The position numbers and the translations under genes were made by a program. A model generated the notes under the pieces. That model was not told the origin of the DNA. It saw only the letters and a list, made by a program, of their open reading frames with translations, and did not search any database. A DNA stretch of 64,000 nt from Chloroflexi bacterium HGW-Chloroflexi-4. Lineage in GTDB: Bacteria; Chloroflexota; Anaerolineae; Anaerolineales; Anaerolineaceae. Position 1 is the stretch's first letter; each line of letters begins with the position of its first letter. Shown in pieces: positions 51,661 through 59,422 of this stretch. The stretch spans positions 1 to 64,000 of the forward strand of contig PHBW01000005.1 in NCBI GenBank assembly GCA_002840715.1, in the 5' to 3' direction.

Positions 51661-52260
51661 CCCGATCACCAAATTACTGAACCTGGCCGTGACGGTCTCG
51701 CCCGGGTTGTGCGAGGTGACGCCCAGCCCCACCAGCAGCGCGGACGCCAGCTTGAGCTGATGCGAACAATAGGGTTTCCAGGTGCTGCCATCCTGGCTGA
51801 AGGAAGCGTCAAAACGGTCGCCAGCGTGGGTCATCTTCATCCACACCAGCGGATAATCCACCGGGTAGACGGGGGGAACGGCCGTGTCATTTTCTGGATA
51901 GATCGCGACACATTCGCCGTCAGTCTCAGTGCGATACTGAAACTCGATGCCGCCATTATTGTGGTTGCGCAGATTGTTGTCGGGGAAGGCCACCATGAAG
52001 GCGTGCTTGCTGCCTGCATCCAGCGTTTCACGCACCATGATGCCCGCCTTGGAGTACAAGTCCGCTTTGCTGAAGGCTTCGAGGTGCACCGTCACATGAA
52101 AATCGCCGACCAATTCGCAATAAGCAAAATGGAACTGGTCTATGGTGCCCCAGATATCCGCGCCGCCAGCGGTGATTTCGATTACGTCATTGCTAATTGA
52201 AGTAGTGCCCGCTTTTTCGGGGTTGCCAATGTCGGTGTGGTGAAAGGTCAGGTTGGTCAT
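51658..52260 (-). CDS. DUF1349 concanavalin-like domain protein
   Basis: 200 residues without a signal peptide. The pattern GDFHVTVHLEAFSKADLYSKAGIMVRE, GIEFQYRTETDG, YPLVWMKMTHAGDRFDASFSQDG and VGLGVTSHNPGETVTARFSN matches the DUF1349 lectin-like beta sandwich. Members may bind sugars, but the role here is unknown. It and the small STAS-like gene upstream on the minus strand are 56 nt apart and could be co-transcribed. Confidence 0.82.
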   Translation of the reverse strand: MTNLTFHHTDIGNPEKAGTTSISNDVIEITAGGADIWGTIDQFHFAYCELVGDFHVTVHLEAFSKADLYSKAGIMVRETLDAGSKHAFMVAFPDNNLRNHNNGGIEFQYRTETDGECVAIYPENDTAVPPVYPVDYPLVWMKMTHAGDRFDASFSQDGSTWKPYCSHQLKLASALLVGLGVTSHNPGETVTARFSNLVIG

Positions 52261-52316
52261 TTATAAACTCCATTGGTTGTTTCAAATATGGTCGTGGTGA
52301 TGCTTCCCAAAAACGC

Positions 52317-52703
52317 TTACTCTCGCAGCCAATCCAGAGCTTCCTCCCGTTGGGAGAAAATTTTAACCCTGTGGAGATTGTTGACGGAGTATGTTTCAAA
52401 GAAACGGTAATTATCCTTGTTGGCTTTGATATTTTTTCTTACCATGGCTCTTTTTATGGTGATCGGATGAATTCCGTGAGCCCGCATGGAATCAGTGATG
52501 GTTTTTTCCAATTGAACCATTTCCGTTATATTCATCTTGATGGTTGATTTGGAAAGGTCACAAAGCAATTTGGTACCTCTATTTTCCAACAAGACCTTGA
52601 CTGTTTCATCCACTGAGGAAGAAAGGGAGCCATACTCTTCGCTGCCGATATAGGTAGCCAAAACGATACAGTCATTTGCATCAAAAATAATTGAGTATGT
52701 CAT
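52317..52703 (-). CDS. small STAS-like protein
   Basis: 128 residues with the same strand/helix flow as the protein at 32616-32984. It opens with an N-terminal strand (YSIIFDANDCIVLATYIG), has a central GTKLLCDLSKSTIKMNITE, and ends in EALDWLRE. Sequence identity is low, but size and end match. Function unknown. Confidence 0.6.
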   Translation of the reverse strand: MTYSIIFDANDCIVLATYIGSEEYGSLSSSVDETVKVLLENRGTKLLCDLSKSTIKMNITEMVQLEKTITDSMRAHGIHPITIKRAMVRKNIKANKDNYRFFETYSVNNLHRVKIFSQREEALDWLRE

Positions 52704-52790
52704 TTAGAACCTCTGAAAATCAACCAATAATAAGAAAAGTTGTTGATTAATGAAAACTTTTTACTGAATTATGATTGTTCTTTGCATGTT

Positions 52791-52810
52791 AATTATTTCA
52801 CGAAATAAAT
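52791..52810. repeat. palindromic intergenic motif, copy 3
   Basis: AATTATTTCACGAAATAAAT in the 246-nt gap between the STAS-like gene and the deaminase gene; nothing else is recognised in that gap. Confidence 0.55.
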
Positions 52811-52949
52811 GAAGGTGCTCCTTGAATAAAACTGAAGGTCACTTGAATTGTGGCATCCACAACACTCAAAGTAAAAATTTTTTCGAATCTAGGTCAGTAT
52901 CGGGTTGCCCTTAAATAATAAAAATAATTATTGGAAAAAATACCTGCTT

Positions 52950-53429
52950 CTATGCTGTCGTCCAAAAACCTGAATGAACCTCGCGAGCTTCTTTTTCCAA
53001 TAAGGGTTCAGGGCCGAGGACTTCGATCTTGCGCTGGCTGTGTGAAAAAACCTCACGACAAGGTAGGTAAAGGTGATCGGGTGAAGGACCGACAATTTCA
53101 TAAAGATCAATTTCACTCAGGGCAAAAACCACACGCTTGATGCCGCTCCAATAGATTGCTCCAGCACACATGGCGCAAGGGTCGGTGCTTGAATACAGGG
53201 TGCAATCCGCCAGTTCCACGGATGAGTAACGCTGTGTGGCCATCCGAACCAGGTTTGTCTCTGCATGGCCCGTGCAGTCATGTCCGGTCAGGACGGTGTT
53301 CTCCGCGCTCAACAGCACCTGGTTATTTTTATCCACCAGAATAGCGCCGAAAGGATGATTGCCATGCTCGCGTGCCTGCCTGGCAACGGCAATGGCTGAT
53401 TTTAGCTGTTCAATATCAAAACTATTCAT
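52950..53429 (-). CDS. nucleoside/guanine deaminase-like zinc enzyme
   Basis: 159 residues. The zinc site is CTGHAETNLVRMA (His-Ala-Glu) and TDPCAMCAGAIYWSGIKRVVF (P-C-x2-C). The length and AIYW following the second cysteine recall the Bacillus-type guanine deaminase, which is close to but shorter-tailed than tRNA adenosine deaminase TadA. It probably deaminates a free base or nucleoside; guanine is my best guess. Confidence 0.82.
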   Translation of the reverse strand: MNSFDIEQLKSAIAVARQAREHGNHPFGAILVDKNNQVLLSAENTVLTGHDCTGHAETNLVRMATQRYSSVELADCTLYSSTDPCAMCAGAIYWSGIKRVVFALSEIDLYEIVGPSPDHLYLPCREVFSHSQRKIEVLGPEPLLEKEAREVHSGFWTTA

Positions 53430-53512
53430 TAAGATAACTCTTCCTTTTGCATGCAGAAGATAATTGTTTTAATTCCTCTATCATCAACGATAAATCCTTA
53501 GCCAGGATCATT

Positions 53513-53532
53513 AATTATTTCTAGAAACAATT
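53513..53532. repeat. palindromic intergenic motif, copy 4
   Basis: AATTATTTCTAGAAACAATT, one mismatch from the consensus. It reaches the stop of holA on the minus strand. Confidence 0.6.
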
Positions 53533-54541
53533 ACCTTAATTCCATCACCAACATCTCAAGGTTGGTATCCAGTCCCACCGACGATGTTTTGGATTGCACA
53601 TCCATTTGCAGCAGGCGGGCGTAGATGTCTGCTAACTGGCTCATGGTGAAGCGCCGCGCTGCGGTGGAATATTTGCCCACCTGATTGCCAAACAGCACTT
53701 TACGGTCCACCAGCACTTTTAGATCCTCGCGGGCATCCAGCGCTTCGCGCACCTGGATGAGCTGCCTGAATCGATGGATCACCGCACCCAGAATCGCTTC
53801 GGGCGGGGTGCTTTCAAGCAGTCGCCTCATAAGCGACTGAGCCTGCGCGGTTTTACCATCAACCAGTTCATCCAGCATCACGAACACATCAGCGGAACCC
53901 TCGACGGAGACGCACTCGATCACGTCTTTCACATTGACCGCGCGATTGAAATCCACGAATGTCAGCAGCTTGGAGATCTCCTGGCTGGCGATGCCGGTGT
54001 CATTGCCGGTGTGGCGCGCCAGTTCGCGCGCCGCTTCGGTCTCAAAGCTGCCGCCCATGCGCTTGGCTTCCGCCGCCACCCATGAATCCATGCTTTTTTC
54101 ATCGGGCAGCGCAAGGTCAATGATTTCCGCATTCTCGTGCGCCGCGATCCACTTGATCAGCCAATGGGTGGGTGAAAGCGTCTCCCAGAGCTGGATCCAA
54201 GAACCGTTGGCGTCTTTGCGCCATTTGCGGTGATCTTCAACCTGAAATATTGCATGCGTGGAGCCGGGGGTGGCATCCAACAGTTTTAAGAATTTTTCCT
54301 GGCTGTTCTTGTCGATCTTTGAAAGTGCATTATCAACGAATACAAGCCGGCTGGAGCCAAAAAAGGGCAGCGTGGTCAGCGCGGTCTGCAGGTCTTCAAA
54401 GGATGCAGATTTTCCGTCCAGGCGTGAGGTGTTCATGGCGGCATCATATTCTGCTCCCAGCGAGGCGGTGATATTCTTGACCGCCAGCGCCACCGAAAAC
54501 AGATCGTCGCCGCGTAACAGGTGAATATTGGCTTTGCTCAA
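53531..54541 (-). CDS. holA: DNA polymerase III delta subunit
   Basis: 336 residues. It loads the sliding clamp. The weak but typical HolA pattern is present: IHLLRGDDLFSVALAVKNI at the N-terminus, TLPFFGSSRLVFVDN, a central TGNDTGIASQEISKLLTF and a C-terminal helical region (HRFRQLIQVREAL, LLQMDVQSKTSSVGLDTNLEMLVMEL). The start is TTG, overlapping the stop of DUF6391 in TTGA. Third gene of radA-DUF6391-holA. Confidence 0.88.
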   Translation of the reverse strand: MSKANIHLLRGDDLFSVALAVKNITASLGAEYDAAMNTSRLDGKSASFEDLQTALTTLPFFGSSRLVFVDNALSKIDKNSQEKFLKLLDATPGSTHAIFQVEDHRKWRKDANGSWIQLWETLSPTHWLIKWIAAHENAEIIDLALPDEKSMDSWVAAEAKRMGGSFETEAARELARHTGNDTGIASQEISKLLTFVDFNRAVNVKDVIECVSVEGSADVFVMLDELVDGKTAQAQSLMRRLLESTPPEAILGAVIHRFRQLIQVREALDAREDLKVLVDRKVLFGNQVGKYSTAARRFTMSQLADIYARLLQMDVQSKTSSVGLDTNLEMLVMELR

Positions 54542-55086
54542 GCAACTTCCTCCACAGGTTGGTTCATTTCACCTGTAAGGATGCGGTGCAGGGTGGGTCT
54601 TCCTGGTAGTTCACGCTCGTAGCGCACGATCTGTTTGACAATCAAGCTGCCGGGATCACCCGAGGTGGTGACGTGTTCCTGCACTTTGGGGCCAAGGGGC
54701 TGCGCCACGATCAGCGCACCGGTGACCAGCATGATCAGCAGCGGCCAGCGGTCTAATTTTTTCTTGAAAGAATTACCCGTGCCGAGCATCCCCAGCCAGG
54801 CAAGTGTTCCGGCAAGCAGACCGGCGGTGACAAAATTACTGCCGCAGTTGTCATGTATGGCCAGCTTGCGTTCGCCGCCCTTCATGCGAGTCAACGCCTG
54901 TTGAGCCGTTTCAAGCAGGGCATCTGTTGAAACATCTCCCACAATCCAGAAACCTTTATGGTCTGAATAACCTGAAAACGAGTTAGCCGGAAACTTTTTA
55001 GATAAGAGGTTTATGGTGGCGTGCTCCAATCCGTGGTTGCGACGGACGCGTGAGACAAGACCAAAATTGAGGGTTGATTTTTGCAT
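54538..55086 (-). CDS. DUF6391 membrane protein
   Basis: 182 residues. RNHGLEHATINLLSKKFP near residue 17 is the conserved motif of DUF6391. Two membrane helices (about 105-150) and a C-terminal region ending LHRILTGEM follow. Function unknown. It lies 15 nt after radA and overlaps holA by four bases, a tight operon with DNA-maintenance genes. Confidence 0.78.
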   Translation of the reverse strand: MQKSTLNFGLVSRVRRNHGLEHATINLLSKKFPANSFSGYSDHKGFWIVGDVSTDALLETAQQALTRMKGGERKLAIHDNCGSNFVTAGLLAGTLAWLGMLGTGNSFKKKLDRWPLLIMLVTGALIVAQPLGPKVQEHVTTSGDPGSLIVKQIVRYERELPGRPTLHRILTGEMNQPVEEVA

Positions 55087-55101
55087 TTATTCCTCCACGG
55101 A

Positions 55102-56523
55102 TTATTTTTCTTCGAGCAATGCCCAACCCAGTGCTTCACGCAGCGAGCGGGCTTCTTTGAGCTGGATGCCTTCGGGCAGTGGTTCACCCTGGCGTAGACG
55201 GCGTGGAATGATGGCCGTTTTAAAACCAAGTTTTTGGGCTTCGCGCAAACGGGCCGGCATCTGGCTCACCCAGCGCAGTTCGCCAGAAAGTCCCACCTCC
55301 CCGATTAAGACCGTATCCGCCTTTACGGGGATGTCTTTCATCGAGGATGCAATGGCGGTGGCAATGGCCAAATCCGCAGCGGGTTCACCCACCTGCAAGC
55401 CGCCGATGACGTTGACGAACACATCCTGTTCGGCCAGACGCAAGCCAAGCCGGCGGGTAAGTACGGCAGTGATCAGCAGCAGACGGTTGAAATCCACTCC
55501 GTTGGGGGTGCGGCGCGGGTTACCCAGGTTGCTCGGGCTGGTGAGGCCTTGCATTTCGACCAGCAGCGGACGGGTGCCTTCCATGGTGACGGCAATGGCC
55601 GAGCCGGGGGCATTGATCATGCGTTCGGCTAAAAAGGCTTCAGAGGGATTGGCAACTTCGATCATGCCGCGTTCGCGCATTTCAAAGACACCCACTTCTG
55701 CTGTGGCGCCAAAACGGTTCTTGACGGAACGCAGCAAACGGTAAGATTGAAAACGATCACCTTCAAGGTAGAGGACGGTGTCGACGATATGTTCAAGCAC
55801 GCGCGGACCGGCGATCACGCCTTCTTTGGTGACGTGCCCCACCAAAAAGACGGCCATGTCGCTGCTCTTGGCCAGTTCACGTAGTTTGTTGGCAGATTCG
55901 CGCACCTGGCTGACGGAGCCAGCCGACGAATTGAGGTCTGGAAGATAAACAGTCTGGATGGAATCCACAATCAGGATGTCAGGCTTGAGCGCCTGCACCT
56001 GCTCCAGCACAACATCCAGGTTGGTTTCGGTCAACAGCAGCAAGTCCTGGCTGAACTCGTGCTCGGGTTTATCATCATTCAGACGGGTCAGCCTTACGGC
56101 GCGCATTTTGATCTGGCGTTCAGATTCTTCACCTGAGACGTACAGCACCTTGAGCGCTTTTTTATGATTTTTGTGATCGGCCAGTTCAAGCGCCATTTGC
56201 AGCAGCAAAGTAGATTTGCCAATGCCGGGGTCGCCGCCCACCAGCACAATCGAGCCGGGCACGACACCTCCACCCAAGACGCGGGCAAACTCGCCAATAG
56301 GCAGGGGGATGCGCATTTCGGCGTCCCCTGAAATATCACCCATACGGCGCGGCTGTGAACGGGCATTCAAGCCTCTCACTTGAGACTTGGTAGGCGAAGA
56401 GGCTTCAACCACCACCTCTTCAACCATCGTGTCCCATCCGCCGCACTGCGGGCACTTGCCCAGGGCACGGGGAGAGGTTCTTCCGCACTGCTGGCAAACA
56501 TACTGTGTAATCGTTTTCGACAT
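55102..56523 (-). CDS. radA: DNA repair protein RadA
   Basis: 473 residues. The N-terminal zinc finger has C10-x2-C13 and C24-x2-C27 (CQQCGRTSPRALGKCPQCGG). Walker A is GGDPGIGKSTLL, and KNRFGATAEVGVFEM is the RadA-specific KNRFG motif. A C-terminal Lon-like P domain closes the protein (VNVIGGLQVGEPAADLAIATA). RadA drives branch migration in recombination. The ATG at 56523 sits six bases after a perfect TATAAT on its strand, so the message is probably leaderless and the upstream in-frame ATG at 56547 unused. Confidence 0.96.
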   Translation of the reverse strand: MSKTITQYVCQQCGRTSPRALGKCPQCGGWDTMVEEVVVEASSPTKSQVRGLNARSQPRRMGDISGDAEMRIPLPIGEFARVLGGGVVPGSIVLVGGDPGIGKSTLLLQMALELADHKNHKKALKVLYVSGEESERQIKMRAVRLTRLNDDKPEHEFSQDLLLLTETNLDVVLEQVQALKPDILIVDSIQTVYLPDLNSSAGSVSQVRESANKLRELAKSSDMAVFLVGHVTKEGVIAGPRVLEHIVDTVLYLEGDRFQSYRLLRSVKNRFGATAEVGVFEMRERGMIEVANPSEAFLAERMINAPGSAIAVTMEGTRPLLVEMQGLTSPSNLGNPRRTPNGVDFNRLLLITAVLTRRLGLRLAEQDVFVNVIGGLQVGEPAADLAIATAIASSMKDIPVKADTVLIGEVGLSGELRWVSQMPARLREAQKLGFKTAIIPRRLRQGEPLPEGIQLKEARSLREALGWALLEEK

Positions 56524-56529
56524 AGACTT

Positions 56530-56535
56530 ATTATA
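56530..56535 (-). promoter_or_regulatory. -10 box (TATAAT) of radA, leaderless arrangement
   Basis: A perfect TATAAT on the minus strand ends six bases before the radA ATG. Confidence 0.6.
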
Positions 56536-56647
56536 CTCACAAGGCAAAAACAGTACGCTTCTTTAAAGTTCACCCCAAAAATTCAAACAACCCTATAATA
56601 GAGATGAAATCATTATTGCATTACCCAACCATTCCAAGGAGGAGAAC

Positions 56648-57271
56648 TTGAATCAACCCGAACTCACCCAAAAGGCACTTGATCTGCTCAGAAACCCGGA
56701 TTATTTTCAATGGTATGTCATTCCGCTTTTGGCACTGGTGATGTATGTGTATGCCAATGAATTCACCAAGAAGAATTACAAAGCCATCGCCGCCGGGCTG
56801 GCCCTTTACGGCGTGCATTGGTTCTATGAGATTTTGAACGCCATGATCCAGCATTTCAGCGGCCACGCCTTGTGGACTGTCCCCACCGGAACCTCATACC
56901 TGCTGCTGGTAGGTGTGGGTATCGAGCTCAGCCTGATGTTTGCGATCGCCGGTCTGGTGATGAGCAAATTTCTGCCCGCTGACCCCAAACAAAAGATTTT
57001 GGGCATCAACAACCGCCTTTTCTTTGCCATCATGAACGCGGCCGGTTTTTCGATCATCGAAATCTTTTTGGCCACCACCCCCGCCTTCCACTGGGTATAC
57101 AACTGGTGGGGCGCCATCCCAGTTTTTATCACCACCTATATCCCATTCTTTTTGGCGGCCTTTTACTGTCACGACTGGCAGCCCAAAATGCAAAAACGCT
57201 TTTTGGCTATCATTTGGGGCATAGATGTGGCGGCTATGATAGTTTTTGCGGGTATTTTGCACTGGATCTAA
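56648..57271 (+). CDS. membrane protein of unknown function
   Basis: 207 residues with about six membrane helices (YVIPLLALVMYVYANEF, IELSLMFAIAGLVMSKF, AIPVFITTYIPFFLAAFYC and others). A conserved-looking HWFYEILNAMIQHFSG and FSIIEIFLAT lie between them. I do not recognise the family. AGGAGG precedes the TTG start at 56648. A strong terminator follows. Confidence 0.6.
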   Translation: MNQPELTQKALDLLRNPDYFQWYVIPLLALVMYVYANEFTKKNYKAIAAGLALYGVHWFYEILNAMIQHFSGHALWTVPTGTSYLLLVGVGIELSLMFAIAGLVMSKFLPADPKQKILGINNRLFFAIMNAAGFSIIEIFLATTPAFHWVYNWWGAIPVFITTYIPFFLAAFYCHDWQPKMQKRFLAIIWGIDVAAMIVFAGILHWI

Positions 57272-57290
57272 TCACTTCATTTTTCATCAT

Positions 57291-57326
57291 AAAAAGGATG
57301 CAGTTCTTATGAACTGCATCCTTTTT
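57291..57326 (+). terminator. intrinsic terminator
   Basis: Perfect 16-bp stem, 57291-57306 with 57311-57326, TTAT loop, A-run before and T-run after. It can work on both strands. Confidence 0.92.
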
Positions 57327-57422
57327 AATAACAGTATTGCAAAAGTGAACAGGATTATAAAAATCGTTCTATAATTTAGATATCAATCATTCCAAAAAAG
57401 TCATCCTGACCCGGGAGATGCC

Positions 57423-58298
57423 ATGGAAGGTTATTCACATTTCTGTAAAGATGAATGGGTACTTAAAGCGCTGCTGGATAACATTGGAGACAGCGTTTAT
57501 ATAAAAGATCGTGAATGCCGGTTGTGGCGTATCAGCACAAAAATGGCAAGTTATTTTGCAGAAAATGGCATTACCGATATCTATGGCAAAACCGATATTG
57601 ATCTATTCGGCGAATCTTTCGGCAGAAAGACCATGGTAGACGATAAGCAGGTGATGGAAACCGGTCTGCCAAAATTAAGCCTGATCGAAAACCATGTTGA
57701 CAGCACAAGCAGTGAAACCAATTGGACCTCCACCACCAAGTTGCCAATTTACAATGACCGCGGTGAGGTCGTTGGTCTATTAGGCATCACACGAGAAATT
57801 AACGAGTTGAAAAACTCCGAGATCGGGTTCCAATGGCTGGCAACGCATGATTCTCTTACATCTCTTGCCAACCGCTTCATGCTCTCTGATCGGGTTGAGC
57901 AGGCGATATTTCATGCCAAAAGAAACAATAGTCTTTTTGCATTGCTTTTTATTGATCTGAACGGATTTAAGGTAATTAACGATAAAGCTGGCCATGCCAT
58001 GGGGGACTTTTATTTAAAAAAAGTTGCCCAGACGCTTACCAAAAATGTGCGCTCTTCTGACACTGTAGCGCGCATCGGCGGTGATGAATTTGTGGTACTG
58101 CTGGATGGTATTGCCAGCATTGAAGAACCGGTCAGGGTGGCAGACAAACTCAGCGACATTATCCGCAGGTGGGTGGATGAAGAAGAACACAGCGTCACAG
58201 CCGCCATAGGCATAAGCACCTACCCGGCTGACGGAGAAGACGCGGAATTGTTATTAAAAGTAGCAGATCATGCCATGTATCTGGCAAAAAGCAAGTAA
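57423..58298 (+). CDS. PAS-GGDEF diguanylate cyclase
   Basis: 291 residues, soluble. A PAS domain (about 12-130, with SVYIKDRECRLWRISTKMASYF and GEVVGLLGITREI) precedes a GGDEF domain (about 135-290). The active loop is RIGGDEFVVLLDG and ATHDSLTSLANRFML is the domain start. It should make cyclic di-GMP in response to a signal sensed by PAS. No RxxD inhibitory site is evident before the GGDEF loop. A palindromic motif and a promoter follow the stop. Confidence 0.92.
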   Translation: MEGYSHFCKDEWVLKALLDNIGDSVYIKDRECRLWRISTKMASYFAENGITDIYGKTDIDLFGESFGRKTMVDDKQVMETGLPKLSLIENHVDSTSSETNWTSTTKLPIYNDRGEVVGLLGITREINELKNSEIGFQWLATHDSLTSLANRFMLSDRVEQAIFHAKRNNSLFALLFIDLNGFKVINDKAGHAMGDFYLKKVAQTLTKNVRSSDTVARIGGDEFVVLLDGIASIEEPVRVADKLSDIIRRWVDEEEHSVTAAIGISTYPADGEDAELLLKVADHAMYLAKSK

Positions 58299-58302
58299 TT
58301 CG

Positions 58303-58322
58303 CTTTTTTTCTAGAAATAATT
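58303..58322. repeat. palindromic intergenic motif, copy 5
   Basis: Core TTTCTAGAAATAATT, five bases after the cyclase stop. Confidence 0.55.
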
Positions 58323-58333
58323 ACAGAAAATCC

Positions 58334-58361
58334 TTGACAATCTGTGAGCTTGTGCGATAAT
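58334..58361 (+). promoter_or_regulatory. promoter of the RNHCP leader
   Basis: TTGACA (58334-58339), 16-nt spacer and GATAAT (58356-58361). The expected transcript starts near 58368, about 297 nt before the RNHCP start codon. Confidence 0.75.
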
Positions 58362-58491
58362 TCTGTCCGTTGTAAATTTCAATGGAAAGGTGTTTTTTGT
58401 TTAATTTCGTATCGGTCATTGTAACCACACTTAATGCAAGGGTGCGCCCGTAAGAAAAGGCTCAACCAGTTTTTGGTTTATACTTTTTCTG

Positions 58492-58525
58492 CCACGGATG
58501 CTCACTTGCACCGTGGTTTGTTTTT
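58492..58525 (+). terminator. first terminator-like hairpin in the RNHCP leader
   Basis: CCACGG-A-TGC pairs with GCA-CCGTGG around a 6-nt loop, followed by TTTGTTTTT. Confidence 0.7.
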
Positions 58526-58617
58526 AAGACGTACGATGACCGTTTTTCACCCATTGAAGTGTTAGACGTCCCCCAAAGTTCAGTCTTCATTTAATCAGTC
58601 ATTTTGATTAAAGACAG

Positions 58618-58652
58618 CCCGCCACGGTTAACTCCACGGCGGGTTGTTTTTT
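58618..58652 (+). terminator. second terminator-like hairpin, 12 nt before the RNHCP start codon
   Basis: CCCGCC (58618-58623) pairs with GGCGGG (58638-58643), with GG/CC inside, and is followed by TTGTTTTTT. The ribosome site GGGG and the ATG at 58665 come directly after. Confidence 0.7.
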
Positions 58653-58664
58653 GTTGGGGTACCC

Positions 58665-59324
58665 ATGAAACATAAGCATAACACGCGGTTTAACCAGGAT
58701 GAGTTCCTTGAAGCCGCTTTTGAAAAAAGAAATAAACAAAATTCCCACCGGTGGGAGGATAATTATCGCGAAGAACCACGACGCGACGGCAAGGTCTACG
58801 AAAAAGGATTCACCTGCGCGCAGTGCGGATTCTCAGTCACAACCTCGAGAGAACAGTCGGGGGTCAATAACCGCAACCATTGTCCGCGCTGTATGTGGTC
58901 AAAACATGTGGATGAGTTTAAAGCGGGCGACCGAAAAGCGGAGTGCAAGAGCCGAATGCAGCCGATAGGGCTGACGCTCAAGCAGTCACCAAAACGCTAC
59001 AATCGCGAAACTGCCGGAGAACTGATGTTGATCCACCGCTGCACCGGCTGCGGCAAGCTTTCTATCAACCGCATCGCCGCGGATGACGATGCCGTCGTGA
59101 TCTATCAGATATTCAACCGTTCATTAGGGCTTACCGAAAAATGGAAGGAATTGTTGAAAGACGAGGGTATCCGTTTATTGGGCAGTACCGATTTGACCGT
59201 GGTTTATTCACAGTTGTTCGGCTGGCAGAGCATACTTGGCGAGTTTGAACCTCACGGCATGATTGTGGATGAAACAAGCTTGATCCCCTTTGAACCGGAG
59301 TCTGAGATGGTAGGGTTGGAATAA
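58665..59324 (+). CDS. RNHCP-domain zinc-ribbon protein
   Basis: About 219 residues. FTCAQCG then NNRNHCPRCMWSKHVDEF is the name-giving RNHCP motif with two Cys pairs. GDRKAECKSRMQPIGL and the second ribbon HRCTGCGKLSINRIAADD follow. Basic N-terminus. The family is widespread, but its function is unknown; four Cys pairs suggest zinc and nucleic-acid binding. The C-terminal third is not conserved in a way I recognise. The ATG at 58665 follows GGGG. A long leader suggests control by attenuation. Confidence 0.85.
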   Translation: MKHKHNTRFNQDEFLEAAFEKRNKQNSHRWEDNYREEPRRDGKVYEKGFTCAQCGFSVTTSREQSGVNNRNHCPRCMWSKHVDEFKAGDRKAECKSRMQPIGLTLKQSPKRYNRETAGELMLIHRCTGCGKLSINRIAADDDAVVIYQIFNRSLGLTEKWKELLKDEGIRLLGSTDLTVVYSQLFGWQSILGEFEPHGMIVDETSLIPFEPESEMVGLE

Positions 59325-59330
59325 TAGTGT

Positions 59331-59353
59331 AAGGGCGACCATTAGTCGCCCTT
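59331..59353 (+). other. hairpin after RNHCP gene
   Basis: AAGGGCGAC / GTCGCCCTT with a 5-nt loop, 6 nt after the stop; weak T tract, so perhaps mRNA 3'-end protection. Confidence 0.6.
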
Positions 59354-59379
59354 AACTTATTAAGTTTAAGCGTTTAAGA

Positions 59380-59418
59380 GTGCGTCACACCAGCACAGCC
59401 AGGAGACGCACCCTTTTT
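59380..59418 (+). terminator. terminator between RNHCP gene and arsM
   Basis: GTGCGTC / GACGCAC stem with an 18-nt loop, then CCTTTTT. It lies between convergent genes. Confidence 0.6.
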
Positions 59419-59422
59419 AACC

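Larger units (their letters stand above)
58413..58652 (+). promoter_or_regulatory. structured leader with two terminator-like hairpins (candidate attenuator)
   Basis: A 9-bp outer helix joins 58413-58421 (CGGTCATTG) with 58534-58542 (CGATGACCG, one G-U). Inside are AACCA/TGGTT (58464-58475) and a CCACGG/CCGTGG hairpin with T tract. A hairpin at 58583-58615 follows, then a second terminator-like hairpin at 58618-58652, just before the start codon. CCGTGG (58511-58516) can pair with CCACGG at 58492, 58622 or 58634. TGCAAG (58435-58440) could pair with CTTGCA in the first hairpin's loop. Such mutually exclusive pairings are typical of attenuators. I match it to no named riboswitch. Confidence 0.55.

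Noticed and set aside
58413-58660. T-box, TPP, SAM, cobalamin, cyclic-di-GMP or fluoride riboswitch in the RNHCP leader
   Set aside because: None of the conserved cores of these classes could be found by eye; kept as an unnamed candidate.
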